Shown here: piece after piece, positions 24,945 to 34,090 of the stretch
How positions within the stretch are numbered: position 1 is the first letter of the stretch
How the letters are laid out: each line of letters opens with the position of its first letter
Source: Rubrimonas sp036735545
GTDB lineage: Bacteria > Pseudomonadota > Alphaproteobacteria > Rhodobacterales > Rhodobacteraceae
DNA: 64,000 nucleotides
Direction: 5' to 3'
Assembly (NCBI GenBank): GCA_036735545.1
Contig: DAINOD010000004.1
Location: 19,327 to 83,326, forward strand
Translations under genes and position numbers: made by a program
Notes under the pieces: model-generated
The model's database searches: none
Seen by the model: the letters and a program-made list of their open reading frames with translations, nothing else
Told to the model about the DNA's origin: nothing

Positions 24945-25820
24945 ATGGAAATCAAGACGGTCGGCGTCATCGGCGTGGGCCAGATGGGCGTCGGCATCGC
25001 GCATGTCTTCGCGCTGGCCGGCTACGAGGTGCTGATCCACGACGTGTCGCAAAGCGCTCTGGCGGCGGCGCCGGAGCTGATCGAGCGCAATCTGGCCCGC
25101 CAGGCCTCCAAGGGACAGATCACCGAGGAAGAACGCGCCGCCGCGCTGGCGCGCATCGGGACGGCCTCGGCCGTGGCCGGCCTCGCGCCCTGCGACCTCG
25201 TCGTCGAGGCGGCGACCGAGAATGAGGCGATCAAGCGCAAGATCTTCGAGGGCGTCGTGCCGCACCTGCAGCCGCACGCGCTGCTCACCTCCAACACATC
25301 CTCGATCTCGATCACGCGGCTGGCCTCCTCGACCGACCGGCCGGAAAAGTTCATGGGCTTCCATTTCATGAACCCGGCGCCGCTGATGCCGCTGGTCGAA
25401 CTGATCCGCGGCATCGCGACCGACGAGGCGACCTACAACACCCTGAGGGCGCTCGTGATCCACCTCGGCAAGACGCCCTCGAGCGCCGAGGACTTCCCCG
25501 CCTTCATCGTCAACCGCATCCTGATCCCGATGATCAACGAGGCGATCTATACGCTTTACGAGGGCGTCGGGACCGTCGAGGCGATCGACACGGCGCTGAA
25601 ACTCGGGGCCAACCATCCGATGGGACCGCTGCAGCTTGCGGACTTCATCGGGCTCGACACCTGCCTCGCAATCATGCACGTCCTGCACGAAGGATTGGCA
25701 GACACGAAATATCGCCCCTGCCCGTTGCTGGTGAAGTATGTCGAAGCCGGCTGGCTCGGCCGCAAGACCAGACGCGGCTTCTACGACTACCGGGGCGAGA
25801 CGCCGACGCCGACGCGCTGA
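24945..25820 (+). CDS. hbdA: 3-hydroxybutyryl-CoA dehydrogenase
   Basis: This 291-residue enzyme has an N-terminal NAD-binding fold with GVIGVGQMGVGIA, then SNTSSISITRLA, the catalytic-histidine motif GFHFMNPAP, and the C-terminal dimer domain with NRILIPMINEA and NHPMGPLQLADFIGLD. It oxidises (S)-3-hydroxybutyryl-CoA with NAD(P), as part of butanoyl-CoA, polyhydroxybutyrate or fatty-acid metabolism. Length matches the short-chain family. It is a single gene, with no thiolase or crotonase next to it. Confidence 0.9.
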   Translation: MEIKTVGVIGVGQMGVGIAHVFALAGYEVLIHDVSQSALAAAPELIERNLARQASKGQITEEERAAALARIGTASAVAGLAPCDLVVEAATENEAIKRKIFEGVVPHLQPHALLTSNTSSISITRLASSTDRPEKFMGFHFMNPAPLMPLVELIRGIATDEATYNTLRALVIHLGKTPSSAEDFPAFIVNRILIPMINEAIYTLYEGVGTVEAIDTALKLGANHPMGPLQLADFIGLDTCLAIMHVLHEGLADTKYRPCPLLVKYVEAGWLGRKTRRGFYDYRGETPTPTR

Positions 25821-25841
25821 GCGGCCTCAATTCCACCGCAC

Positions 25842-25900
25842 TTGGCGTTCATGTTGATGGTCGCGGTTGCTTCGCAGGCTGACGCCATCGTGAACGCCAA
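25842..25900. repeat. Long imperfect hairpin in the intergenic region before the NYN gene
   Basis: A 10-bp stem (25842-25851 with 25891-25900) and an inner 5-bp stem (25856-25860 with 25885-25889) enclose a 24-base loop. It starts 21 bp after the dehydrogenase stop, in a 255-bp region that is less GC-rich than its surroundings and holds no gene I can support. It may be a transcript end or part of a small RNA. Confidence 0.5.
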
Positions 25901-26075
25901 ACCCGAGCAGTGTTTACCGGGTGTCCTGACACGACCAGCGTTGAGCATCGCCGGCACGTCGACTTCGACGCAACTGAGGGATGTTGCCAAGGCGCTTGGA
26001 AAGTGAAAAAGATCGAAAGATAGGGCGCGGCTATCAGTGGGGGTATGCAGCGACCCGACAGATTTCGGAGTTATC

Positions 26076-26654
26076 ATGTTCTATCGGGACGAACGACTGG
26101 CGCTATTCATCGACGGATCGAACCTTTACGCCGCCGCGCGCGCCTTGGGCTTCGACATCGATTACAAGTTGCTGCGCTCCGAGTTCGTGCGTCGCGGCAA
26201 GCTTGTGCGGGCTTTCTACTACACAGCGCTGCTGGAGGATCAGGAGTATTCGCCGATCCGCCCGCTGGTCGACTGGCTGGACTACAACGGCTTCATGATG
26301 GTGACCAAGCCCGCCAAGGAGTTCACCGACTCCCTCGGCCGCCGCAAGGTCAAGGGCAACATGGACATCGAACTCGCGGTCAATGCGATGGAGATGGCCG
26401 ACAAGATCGATCACATGGTGTTGTTCTCCGGGGACGGCGACTTCCGCCCGCTGGTGGAGGGCGTGCAGCGCAAGGGCGTGCGCGTATCGGTGGTGTCCAC
26501 GATCCGCAGCCAGCCGCCCATGATCGCGGACGAACTGCGGCGTCAGGCCGACAACTTCATCGAACTCGACGAGCTGCGCGAAGTGATCGGCCGTCCGCCG
26601 CGTCCGCCGCGGTCGCTCGACGCCCAGCCCGAGGACGAGACAGACGCGGCTTGA
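26076..26654 (+). CDS. NYN-domain (LabA-like) putative ribonuclease
   Basis: This 192-residue protein is of the NYN/LabA family, a PIN-like fold that binds a metal ion and is linked to RNA cleavage. The acidic residues sit in ALFIDGSNLYAA (D13), NMDIELAVNAM (D97) and LFSGDGDFRPLV (D120, D122). The C-terminal 30 residues are Pro/Asp-rich and disordered. The ATG at 26076 follows cggag. The next gene, a uracil-DNA glycosylase, starts 2 bp after the stop, so they are co-transcribed. The RNA target is unknown. Confidence 0.88.
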   Translation: MFYRDERLALFIDGSNLYAAARALGFDIDYKLLRSEFVRRGKLVRAFYYTALLEDQEYSPIRPLVDWLDYNGFMMVTKPAKEFTDSLGRRKVKGNMDIELAVNAMEMADKIDHMVLFSGDGDFRPLVEGVQRKGVRVSVVSTIRSQPPMIADELRRQADNFIELDELREVIGRPPRPPRSLDAQPEDETDAA

Positions 26655-26656
26655 CC

Positions 26657-27301
26657 ATGCCGGAGGCCCCGCGGGACTGCCCGCGCTGCCCCCGCCTCGT
26701 CGCCTACCGCGCCGCGAACGCCGCCCGGGAACCGGGCTGGTTCAACGGCGCCGTGCCATCCTTCGGCGATCCGCAGGCGCGGCTCGCGGTCGTCGGGTTG
26801 GCCCCCGGAGTGAAAGGGGCGAACCGGACGGGCCGGCCCTTCACTGGCGACTATGCGGGCGATCTTCTCTACGCCACGCTTTCGGCGCACGGCTTCTCGC
26901 AGGGCCGCTTCGACGCGCGGCCGGACGACGGCCTGCGGCTTGTCGACTGCCTGGTCACCAATGCGGTGCGCTGCGTGCCGCCGCAGAACAAGCCCGAGAC
27001 GGCCGAAATCGCCGCCTGCCGCCCCTATCTCGCCGCGCGCCTCGCCGCGACGCCGCGGCTGCGCGCTGTGGTCACGCTCGGCCGGATCGCTCACGACAGC
27101 ACGCTTCGCGCCCTGGGCGCCCGGCCCGCGGCCGCGGCCTTCGCCCATGGCGCGCAGGCCGATGTCGGCGGTCTGCGTCTGTTCGCAAGCTATCACTGCT
27201 CGCGCTACAACACGAACACCGGCCGCCTGACGCCCGCGATGTTCGCAGCCGTCTTCGCCGCGGCGCGGGCGTTTCTCGACGCTGAGGCCGCTGCGCGGTA
27301 G
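26657..27301 (+). CDS. Family-5 (UDGb-type) uracil-DNA glycosylase
   Basis: This 214-residue Fe-S uracil-DNA glycosylase is probably of family 5. Motif 1 is GLAPGVKGANRTGRPFTGD (47-65), the family-5 form without the polar catalytic Asp/Asn of families 1 and 4. Cysteines C8, C11, C106 and C121 are candidate 4Fe-4S ligands. The second motif ASYHCSRYNTNTGRLT has HCS where HPS is usual. It removes uracil or hypoxanthine from DNA. It is translationally linked to the NYN gene. Confidence 0.85.
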   Translation: MPEAPRDCPRCPRLVAYRAANAAREPGWFNGAVPSFGDPQARLAVVGLAPGVKGANRTGRPFTGDYAGDLLYATLSAHGFSQGRFDARPDDGLRLVDCLVTNAVRCVPPQNKPETAEIAACRPYLAARLAATPRLRAVVTLGRIAHDSTLRALGARPAAAAFAHGAQADVGGLRLFASYHCSRYNTNTGRLTPAMFAAVFAAARAFLDAEAAAR

Positions 27302-27329
27302 GGTCCGCCGACCGAGACGGAGACGCGCC

Positions 27330-28283
27330 ATGAGCCTGCCGCCCCTCACCCTGAAGCTCGCCGCGCCGCGCGGCTTCTGCGCCGGCGTCGACCGCGCGAT
27401 CCAGATCGTGGAGCGCGCGCTGCAGAAATGGGGCGCGCCGGTCTATGTCCGCCACGAGATCGTGCACAACGCCCATGTCGTGGAGCGCCTGCGCGCGATG
27501 GGCGCCGTCTTCGTCGAGGAGCTCGCCGACTGCCCCGACGACCGCCCGGTGGTGTTCTCCGCCCACGGCGTGCCGAAGGCGGTGCCCGCCGAGGCCGAGC
27601 GGCGGCGGATGCTGGCGGTCGACGCGACCTGTCCGCTGGTGACCAAGGTGCACCTGGAGGCGCAGCGCCACCACGAGGGCGGCCGCCAGCTGGTCATGAT
27701 CGGCCACGCCGGCCACCCCGAGACCGTCGGGACCATGGGCCAGCTGCCGCCGGGCGAGGCGCTGCTGGTCGAGACGGTGGAGGACGTCGCGCGCCTCGCC
27801 CCGCGCGACCCCGGGCGGCTGGCCTATGTCACCCAGACCACGCTGTCGGTGGACGACACCGCCGCCATCGTCGCGGCGCTGGAGGCGCGCTTTCCCGCCA
27901 TCGCCCCGCCGCACCGCGAGGACATCTGCTACGCCACCACCAATCGCCAGGCGGCGGTGAAGGCGATGGCGCCGGGGATCGACGCGCTGCTCGTGATCGG
28001 CGCGCAGAACTCGTCGAACTCGAAGCGCCTCGTCGAGGTGGGCCGCGCGGCCGGCTGCGGCTACGCCCAGCTGGTGCGCGACGCCGGCGAGGTGGACTGG
28101 CGCGCGCTGCAGGGCGCCCGCGCCGTGGGGCTGACCGCCGGCGCCAGCGCGCCGGAAGACCTCGTGCAGGGCGTGATCGACGCCTTCCGCGCCCGCTACG
28201 CCCTGACCGTCGAGACGGTGGAGACCGCCGTGGAGGACATCACGTTCCGCCTGCCGCGCGTCGTGCGAGAGGACGCGGCGTGA
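27330..28283 (+). CDS. ispH: 4-hydroxy-3-methylbut-2-enyl diphosphate reductase
   Basis: IspH makes IPP and DMAPP in the last step of the MEP isoprenoid pathway. The 317-residue protein has the three cluster cysteines in APRGFCAGV (C17), VDATCPLV and EDICYATTNRQ, plus the substrate histidines in YVRHEIVHN and MIGHAGHPE. Length matches the family. Its stop overlaps the rnhA start (GTGA). Isoprenoids feed quinones and the phytyl tail of bacteriochlorophyll. Confidence 0.95.
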   Translation: MSLPPLTLKLAAPRGFCAGVDRAIQIVERALQKWGAPVYVRHEIVHNAHVVERLRAMGAVFVEELADCPDDRPVVFSAHGVPKAVPAEAERRRMLAVDATCPLVTKVHLEAQRHHEGGRQLVMIGHAGHPETVGTMGQLPPGEALLVETVEDVARLAPRDPGRLAYVTQTTLSVDDTAAIVAALEARFPAIAPPHREDICYATTNRQAAVKAMAPGIDALLVIGAQNSSNSKRLVEVGRAAGCGYAQLVRDAGEVDWRALQGARAVGLTAGASAPEDLVQGVIDAFRARYALTVETVETAVEDITFRLPRVVREDAA

Positions 28284-28756
28284 AGCTGGTGGCGTTCACC
28301 GACGGCGCCTGCTCGGGCAATCCCGGGCCCGGCGGCTGGGGCGCGCTGCTGCAGGCGCGCGACGGCGCGGCGGTGACGCGGGAGCGGGCGCTGTCGGGCG
28401 GCGAGCCGCTGACCACCAACAACCGCATGGAGCTGATGGCCGCCATCTCGGCGCTGGAGGCGCTGGAGCGGCCCTCGGCGATCACCGTGATCACCGACTC
28501 GAACTACGTGAAGCTGGGCGTCAGCCAGTGGATCCACGGCTGGAAGCGCAACGGCTGGAAGACCGCCGACCGCAAGCCGGTCAAGAACGAGGACCTTTGG
28601 CGCCGCCTCGACGCCGCCGCCGCCCGCCACACGGTCGCGTGGGAATGGGTCAAGGGCCACGCCGGCCACGCCGAGAACGAGCGCGCCGACGAGCTGGCGC
28701 GGGAGGGGATGGCGCCGTTCAAGAGCCGCGCCGTCCCGGCGACCGCAGGCAAGTGA
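28280..28756 (+). CDS. rnhA: Ribonuclease HI
   Basis: This 158-residue enzyme cleaves RNA in RNA-DNA hybrids. The catalytic set is visible: D8 in FTDGACSGNPGPGGWG, E51 in NNRMELMAAI, D73 in ITDSNYV, H127 in KGHAGHAENERAD, and D137. QWIHGWKRNGWKTADRKPVK is the basic protrusion. The GTG start overlaps the ispH stop by 4 bp, a pairing common in Rhodobacterales. Confidence 0.96.
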   Translation: MKLVAFTDGACSGNPGPGGWGALLQARDGAAVTRERALSGGEPLTTNNRMELMAAISALEALERPSAITVITDSNYVKLGVSQWIHGWKRNGWKTADRKPVKNEDLWRRLDAAAARHTVAWEWVKGHAGHAENERADELAREGMAPFKSRAVPATAGK

Positions 28757-28767
28757 GGGAGACCGGC

Positions 28768-29367
28768 ATGGGCGCGATCGCGGACGAGGCGGCGCTGCTG
28801 ACGCTCTACGGCGCGATCTCGCGGGCGGCGGCGGCCAAGGTGACCGACCACCTGACGCCGGCCTACGCCGCCTTCGTCGCGGCGTCGCCCTTCGTGGTGC
28901 TGGCGAGCGTGGGGCCGGACGGCGTCGACGTGACACCCCGCGGCGACCCGGCCGGCTTCGTCGCGGTGGACGATCCGCACACGCTGCTGATGCCCGACCG
29001 GCGGGGCAACAACCGCCTCGACGCCCTGCGCAACATCCTGCGCGACCCGCGGGTGAGCCTGCTGTTCCTGATCCCCGGCGTCGGAGAGACGCTGCGCGTG
29101 GTCGGCCGCGCCGAGATCCGCGACGACGACGACCTGCGCGCCCGATTCGTCCACGACGGCAAGGAGCCGGCGACGGTGCTGCGCGTCCGGATCGAGCGGG
29201 TTTACTTCCAGTGCCAGAAGGCCGTCGTGCGCGCCAGGCTATGGGACCCCGAGGCGCATGGCGCGGCGCCCAGCGCCGGCGCGATGCTGGCCGACGCGAT
29301 GGCCGGGCCGCTGGACGTGGCCGCCACCGACGCCGACTACGCCGAGCGGACGAAAGTCCTCTACTGA
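28768..29367 (+). CDS. Pyridoxamine 5'-phosphate oxidase-like flavoprotein
   Basis: This 199-residue protein of the split-barrel flavin-binding family (MSMEG_1061-type) shows FVVLASVGPDGVDVTPRGDP (42-61), PDRRGNNRLDALRNIL and LLFLIPGVGETLRVVGRAEI. Such proteins bind FMN or F420 and are mostly uncharacterised oxidoreductases. The ATG at 28768 follows gagggag, 11 bp after rnhA. It converges on the serine hydrolase with 4 bp between stops. Confidence 0.82.
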   Translation: MGAIADEAALLTLYGAISRAAAAKVTDHLTPAYAAFVAASPFVVLASVGPDGVDVTPRGDPAGFVAVDDPHTLLMPDRRGNNRLDALRNILRDPRVSLLFLIPGVGETLRVVGRAEIRDDDDLRARFVHDGKEPATVLRVRIERVYFQCQKAVVRARLWDPEAHGAAPSAGAMLADAMAGPLDVAATDADYAERTKVLY

Positions 29368-29371
29368 CCGC

Positions 29372-30382
29372 TCAACCCGTGACGGCCGGGACGATGTGGC
29401 TGGCGAACAGGTGGTTCAGCCGGCGCACATGGCCGCTGGCGGCCATGCCGGGGTCGGAGGTCATCACCACGGTCAGCGCCAGTTCCGGCGCGACGTAGAG
29501 CATCTGCCCGCCGTAGCCGGTGGCGAAGGACACCTCCCACCCCTTGGCGGTGGCGAGGAACCAGCCGTAGCCGTAGGCGTGGCCCGATCCGGTGGAGACC
29601 GTGCGCAGGGCCCAGCTGTCCTGAACCCAGCCGCCGGAGACGAGTCCGCGCCCGCCGAGCCGAAAGGCCTCGCCGAAGCGCGCCAGCGCAAGCGGCGGAA
29701 TCGCCATGTCGTTGCCGCCGAGAAAGAGCCCCTGCGGGTCGCGCGTCCAGGGAGGCAACTCGCAGTCGAGCGGCTTGCCCAGCCACTCCCGCGCCAGCGC
29801 CAGCAGGCTCTCGCCCGTCTCCGCCGCCAGCGCCGCGCCCAGCAGATGCGAGGACCCCGTGGAGTAGACGTAGCGCCCGCCCGGCGCGGCGACGAAGGGG
29901 CGGCGCAGCACGTCGGCCACCCAGTCGGGGCTCGAGACCCAGGCGTGGTAGTTGTCGAAGGAGGTGCGCTCCAGTCCAGCGCGCATCGTCAGAAGATGGT
30001 CGAGCGTGATGCGCCCGACGCGGGGATCGGCGCCGCGCGGCACGCGCTCGCCGATCAGATCGACCATGGGCCGGTCGAGATCGGCCAGATGGCCGCGATC
30101 GCGCGCGCAGCCGACCATCGCCGACAGAAGGGTCTTGGAGACCGACTTCACGACATGGGGCCGCTCGGGGCTCGCCCCGTGGAAGCCCTCGGCGTGGGCG
30201 ACGGCGCCGTCGAGCATCACCACCATGCTGCGCATCTGGGGCAGACCCCGCGCCAACGCCGCGACGCGCGCAAGCCCGCGGGGCGGGGGCGGCGGCGCGG
30301 CCGGCGGGCCGAAAGCGGGGGCGGCCGCGGCGGCCGAACCCGTCGCGAGCAACCCCGCCAGCACCGCCCTGCGTCCGACCAT
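29372..30382 (-). CDS. Exported beta-lactamase-family serine hydrolase
   Basis: This 336-residue protein of the class C beta-lactamase / DD-peptidase fold has SxxK at S80-K83 (VVKSVSKTLL) and YSTGSSHLLG as the tyrosine motif. The N-terminus MVGRRAVLAGLLATG with an Ala-rich tail looks like a Tat or Sec signal. An in-frame upstream SRRDFAQ would fit a Tat motif if translation began earlier, but I see no good start there. The substrate is an ester or peptide; resistance should not be inferred. It is divergent from the DUF1194 gene. Confidence 0.78.
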   Translation of the reverse strand: MVGRRAVLAGLLATGSAAAAAPAFGPPAAPPPPPRGLARVAALARGLPQMRSMVVMLDGAVAHAEGFHGASPERPHVVKSVSKTLLSAMVGCARDRGHLADLDRPMVDLIGERVPRGADPRVGRITLDHLLTMRAGLERTSFDNYHAWVSSPDWVADVLRRPFVAAPGGRYVYSTGSSHLLGAALAAETGESLLALAREWLGKPLDCELPPWTRDPQGLFLGGNDMAIPPLALARFGEAFRLGGRGLVSGGWVQDSWALRTVSTGSGHAYGYGWFLATAKGWEVSFATGYGGQMLYVAPELALTVVMTSDPGMAASGHVRRLNHLFASHIVPAVTG

Positions 30383-30530
30383 CCCGCCCGCGCCTTGCGC
30401 AAAATCCCGCCGACTCGCCTGCCGGAAGGGTGCGGAACCCCGCGGCGCTCGACAAGCGCGCGGTGGTCGCGCGACGATTCCAGCGCGCGCCCTATGTCCC
30501 TGAGGCGACGCCGACAGCGGAGGATCCGCC

Positions 30531-31265
30531 ATGCGCCGCCTGCTCGCCTGCCTTTGCCTCTGCCTGGCAGCCCCGCTCGCCGCACTCGCAGAGGACGTCG
30601 ACGTGGAGCTGGTGCTGATGGCCGACGCGTCGGGCTCCATCGACATGGCCGAACTGCGCCTCCAGCGCGACGGCTACGCCCGCGCCATGGCCGACCCGGG
30701 CGTGCTCAGGGCGATCGCCGACGGCGCCCACGGCCGCATCGCCGTGGCCTACGTCGAATGGGCCGACGCCTTCTCGCAGGACGTGGTGGTGGACTGGATG
30801 GTGATCGACGGCGCCGAGGCGGCGGGAGGCTTCGGGGCGCGCCTCGCCGAAGCGCCGCGCCGCGCCTTCGGCCGCAACGCCATAGGGGCGGCGCTGCTGA
30901 AGGCCACGCAGATGATCGAGGAGGGGCCGCACGAGGGTTTTCGCAAGGTGATCGACTTCTCCGCCGACAGCGCCAACAGCTGGTCCGGCCCGCCGATCGA
31001 GGAGGGGCGTCAGGCGGCGCTCGCGGCGGGGATCACGATCAACGGGCTCGCCGTGCTGTGCCTCGACTGCGCCACCAGCCGGCCGGTCTCCTACGACCTT
31101 GAAGCCGCGTTCCGCGAGCGCATCGTCGGCGGCCCCGGCCACTTCGTCGTGACGGCCGACGGCGAACAGGCCTTCGCGGAGGCCGTTCGGCGCAAGCTGA
31201 TCCTCGAGATCGCGGGCCTGGAGCCCGGCTCGCGCCCCGCGCTGGCCACGCTCGTCCCGCGCTGA
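30531..31265 (+). CDS. Exported DUF1194 protein (von Willebrand A-like)
   Basis: This 244-residue protein has a signal peptide (1-20, ending ALA) and a von Willebrand factor A fold with the metal-site motif DASGS (D32, S34, S36). Further on it shows AYVEWADAF, KVIDFSADSANSW and INGLAVL. It matches DUF1194, a periplasmic family common in Rhodobacterales and Rhizobiales with no known function. VWA domains usually mediate metal-dependent binding. Confidence 0.85.
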   Translation: MRRLLACLCLCLAAPLAALAEDVDVELVLMADASGSIDMAELRLQRDGYARAMADPGVLRAIADGAHGRIAVAYVEWADAFSQDVVVDWMVIDGAEAAGGFGARLAEAPRRAFGRNAIGAALLKATQMIEEGPHEGFRKVIDFSADSANSWSGPPIEEGRQAALAAGITINGLAVLCLDCATSRPVSYDLEAAFRERIVGGPGHFVVTADGEQAFAEAVRRKLILEIAGLEPGSRPALATLVPR

Positions 31266-31309
31266 GCGCGCGCTTGACAGCCGGCGCGCGGCCCGCCCCT
31301 CTGCGCGCC

Positions 31310-32491
31310 ATGGACGCCGTAGCCGAGCAATACGAAGCCTACCCCTACCCCGCCCGCGACCCGGCGGAGGAGACGCGGCGGCTGCTGCGCGGCTCGCCCT
31401 CGGACCCGGTGGAGATCGACCATTTCTGCTTCGGGGGCGCGCGTGACTGGTCGCGGCCGTTCCGCGCGCTGGTGGCGGGCGGCGGGGCCGGCGACGCGCT
31501 GGTGATGCTGGCGCAGCTGCTGAGCGACGCGCGCTGTCCCTACGAGCTGGTCTATCTCGACCTCTCCGCCGCCAGCCGGCGCATCGCGGAGGCCCGCATC
31601 GCCGCGCGCGGCCTGGGCGGGGTGCGCTTTGAGACCGGCGACCTGCTCGACGCCGCCGGCTTGGGCCCCTTCGACTACATCGACTGCTGCGGCGTGCTGC
31701 ACCATCTGCCCGACCCGCAGGCCGGCTTCGACGCGCTGGCGGCGGCGCTGGCGCCGGGCGGCGGACTCGGGGCGATGGTCTACGCTCCCTACGGCCGGAC
31801 GGGGGTGTATCCCTTGCAGGCCGCGCTGGCGACGCTGACCGCCGGGATGGCTCCGGCCGAGAAGGTCGCGACGGCCAAGCGCGTGCTGGCGCGGCTGCCG
31901 AAAAGCAACTGGTTCATGCGCAACGATCTTCTGGGCGACCACCGCCGCAGCGACGCCGGCCTCTACGACCTGCTGCTGCACGCCCGCGACCGCCCCTTCA
32001 CCGCCGACGCCGTGATGGCGGCCGTCGAGCGCGCCGGGCTGAGCTTCGCAGGCTTCATCGAGCCTGCCCGCTACGACCCCGCCACGTGGACCCCGGAGCC
32101 GCCGAAGGGGCTGGCGCCGGCCGCCGCGGCGGCGCTGGCGGAGCAACTCGCTGGCGGGATCAAGGCGCATGTCTTCTACGCCTCCAGGGGCCCCGTGCGG
32201 GTCGCGAAGCCGGGCCCCGCGGCGCGGCCGCGGCTGCGCGGGGTCTCGGCCGGGGCGCTGGCGGCGGCGGCCGGGAAGGGCGGGACCTGGGAGCGCGACG
32301 GCGCCGCGCACGCCTTCGCGCTGCCCAAGGGCTCGGCGGCTGCGCTGCGGCTGATGGACGGCCGGCGGCGGCTGGGCGAGATCGCCGAGGCGCTGGGACT
32401 GGACTGGATCGCCTTCTCGACCCTCTACGCCCCCGTTCACCGCACGCTGACCGGCTTCGGGTCGCTGCTATATTCCGAGCGGCTGTCGTGA
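31310..32491 (+). CDS. SAM-dependent methyltransferase with C-terminal PqqD-like region
   Basis: This 393-residue class I methyltransferase has YEAYPYPARDP at the start, AGGGAGDALVMLAQ as the SAM loop (about 58-71), YLDLSAASRRIAEAR for the acidic ribose-binding strand and CGVLHHLPDPQAGFDAL after it. The last 80 residues (about 310-393) read like a small winged or PqqD-like domain, with LMDGRRRLGEIAEALGLDW. The ATG at 31310 starts the typical N-terminus. Its stop overlaps the haem-demethylase gene (GTGA), so they are co-translated. The substrate is unknown. Confidence 0.8.
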   Translation: MDAVAEQYEAYPYPARDPAEETRRLLRGSPSDPVEIDHFCFGGARDWSRPFRALVAGGGAGDALVMLAQLLSDARCPYELVYLDLSAASRRIAEARIAARGLGGVRFETGDLLDAAGLGPFDYIDCCGVLHHLPDPQAGFDALAAALAPGGGLGAMVYAPYGRTGVYPLQAALATLTAGMAPAEKVATAKRVLARLPKSNWFMRNDLLGDHRRSDAGLYDLLLHARDRPFTADAVMAAVERAGLSFAGFIEPARYDPATWTPEPPKGLAPAAAAALAEQLAGGIKAHVFYASRGPVRVAKPGPAARPRLRGVSAGALAAAAGKGGTWERDGAAHAFALPKGSAAALRLMDGRRRLGEIAEALGLDWIAFSTLYAPVHRTLTGFGSLLYSERLS

Positions 32492-33345
32492 CCGGCGCAC
32501 CCTATGCGCCGTTTCTCGACCCACGCCTGGGCCGCCCGCCCGGCCTGTCCCCGCTGGACCCCGCGCTGTGGGTGGCGCGGGACACGGACTTCGCCGCGCA
32601 GGCCGCCGAACGCGACGCGCTGCTGGCCGACCCGGACACGGAGACCGTCGCGGCGCTGGCCGAGGCCGACCTGGCGCTGGCCGAGTTCCGCGCAGCGCTG
32701 CTGGCCCATCTCTCCGCCCGCGAGGGGTGGGAGGTCGGCGCGGACGTCCTGCGCCGGCCCGACGGCGCCTGTCTGGCGACGGACGCGGCGACGCTGGTCC
32801 TGGCCGGGCGGGCGACGCAGGACGACTTTCTGCTGCTGGCGCCCACCGCGCAGGAATACCGTCTCGTCGCGGGCGTGCTGTGCTTTCCCTCGCGCTGGTC
32901 GCTGACGCAGAAGCTCGGCCGCCAGCTCACCGACATCCATGGCCCCGTGCCCGACTACGCCGAGGCGCTCGCGCCGCGGGTCAACCGCGTCTTCGCCGCG
33001 CTGGCGCCGGGGCGGCCGGTGTGGCGGGTGAACTGGCTCGCCTCGGCGCAGGGCGCGCTGCGGCTGGTGCAGCGCGAGGGAGAGCGGCGCACGCCGCCGG
33101 CCAGCCTTGACCGGTTCTGGCTGCGCACGGAGCGGCAGACGCTGACGAAGCTGCCGGAGACGGGCGCGGTGGTGTTCGGGATCAAGACCACGCTGACGCC
33201 CTTCGAGGCGCTGACGCCCCAACAGCGCGCGGGCCTGCATGCGGCGCTGTCGCGGTGGGGACCGCCCGAGATCGACTATCGCGGCGGCCCGGCGCCCCAC
33301 GAGGCGGCGCTGGCGGCGCTCGTCAGGCTCGGGCTGGCGGCGTAG
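32488..33345 (+). CDS. Haem-dependent oxidative N-demethylase-like protein (DUF3445/DmmA)
   Basis: This 285-residue protein matches the DUF3445 family, which includes the haem-binding subunit of dimethylamine monooxygenase. Family-like segments are PFLDPRLGRPPGLSPLDP near the start, LVAGVLCFPSRWSLTQKLGR in the middle (about 132-151) and FWLRTERQTLTKLPETGAVVF near 211. The reductase partner genes of the dmm operon are absent, so the true substrate may differ. It starts with GTG in the methyltransferase stop. It overlaps the convergent methyltransferase gene by 23 bp. Confidence 0.78.
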   Translation: MTGAPYAPFLDPRLGRPPGLSPLDPALWVARDTDFAAQAAERDALLADPDTETVAALAEADLALAEFRAALLAHLSAREGWEVGADVLRRPDGACLATDAATLVLAGRATQDDFLLLAPTAQEYRLVAGVLCFPSRWSLTQKLGRQLTDIHGPVPDYAEALAPRVNRVFAALAPGRPVWRVNWLASAQGALRLVQREGERRTPPASLDRFWLRTERQTLTKLPETGAVVFGIKTTLTPFEALTPQQRAGLHAALSRWGPPEIDYRGGPAPHEAALAALVRLGLAA

Positions 33346-34090
33346 CCCACAGGTCCTGGTGGCCGATCGTGGCCGCCGTGGCGCGTCGCCGCGCCGCGCG
33401 CCAGTGCGCCGATGCGGCCCCGGCGTCGGCGTGCCCGTCGGCCAGCGCGGCGATCAGCGCGGCGTCGTGCGGGGCCCGCAGCCGCCAGTCGCTGGCGGCG
33501 AGCGTCACGGCGTAGCCGCGCGCACGCAGCGCGCCGGCCAGAGTGGCGGCGGCCCGATGGCCCTCGGCGGGGCCGAGGCCCTTGTCGCGTCCCATGTCGC
33601 GCAAAAAGGCGGCGTGGACGGCTGCGTCCTCCGCGTCCGGCGGCAGCCACGACTCGCGACCGTCGTAACTGAGCGCCGCGTAGACGGCCGCCCCCGCGGC
33701 AGACGCCGCATCGGCGAAGGTCTCGATCCAGGCCCGGCCGGCCAGGTCGAAGAAGGCCGACGCCGCGACGAGGTCCGGCGCCGGGTCGAGCGCTCTGGCG
33801 AGATCGGTCGCGAGATCGCAGACCCGCGTCTCGGCGCGCGCGCCGAGCGCTGCGGCGGACGTGGCGGCGAGCGCGAGCAGCGCGGCGTCGGCGTCGATCA
33901 ACCGCCAGCGCGCATCGGGCAGGACGCGATACAGCACGCGCAGCGTGGCGCCGCTGCCGGCGCCCAGATCGACCACTGTCAGTCCCGGCCGCCCCGCCGC
34001 CCAGCCCGCCACCGCCGCGAGCAGCCCCGCGTCGCGGGCCGCGGCGTCCGCCGGCGCGCGCAGGGCGAGCCAGTCGGCGCTGAAGCTCAT
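33323..34090 (-). CDS. Class I SAM-dependent methyltransferase (last gene of pterin-like operon)
   Basis: This 255-residue methyltransferase has the SAM motif VVDLGAGSGATLRVL (about 39-53), the acidic LIDADAALLALA, and DLVAASAFFDLAGRAWIE as motif IV-like. Its start overlaps the glycosyltransferase stop by 4 bp (ATGA). It belongs to a four-gene run with the PTPS-fold protein and the MDR dehydrogenase, so it probably methylates an intermediate or product of that route. Its 3' end overlaps the convergent DUF3445 gene by 23 bp. Confidence 0.78.
   Translation of the reverse strand: MSFSADWLALRAPADAAARDAGLLAAVAGWAAGRPGLTVVDLGAGSGATLRVLYRVLPDARWRLIDADAALLALAATSAAALGARAETRVCDLATDLARALDPAPDLVAASAFFDLAGRAWIETFADAASAAGAAVYAALSYDGRESWLPPDAEDAAVHAAFLRDMGRDKGLGPAEGHRAAATLAGALRARGYAVTLAASDWRLRAPHDAALIAALADGHADAGAASAHWRAARRRATAATIGHQDLWATPPARA

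Noticed and set aside
29372..30382. Antibiotic-resistance beta-lactamase
   Set aside because: SxxK and Tyr motifs fit the wider serine-hydrolase family; nothing specific to resistance enzymes is visible.
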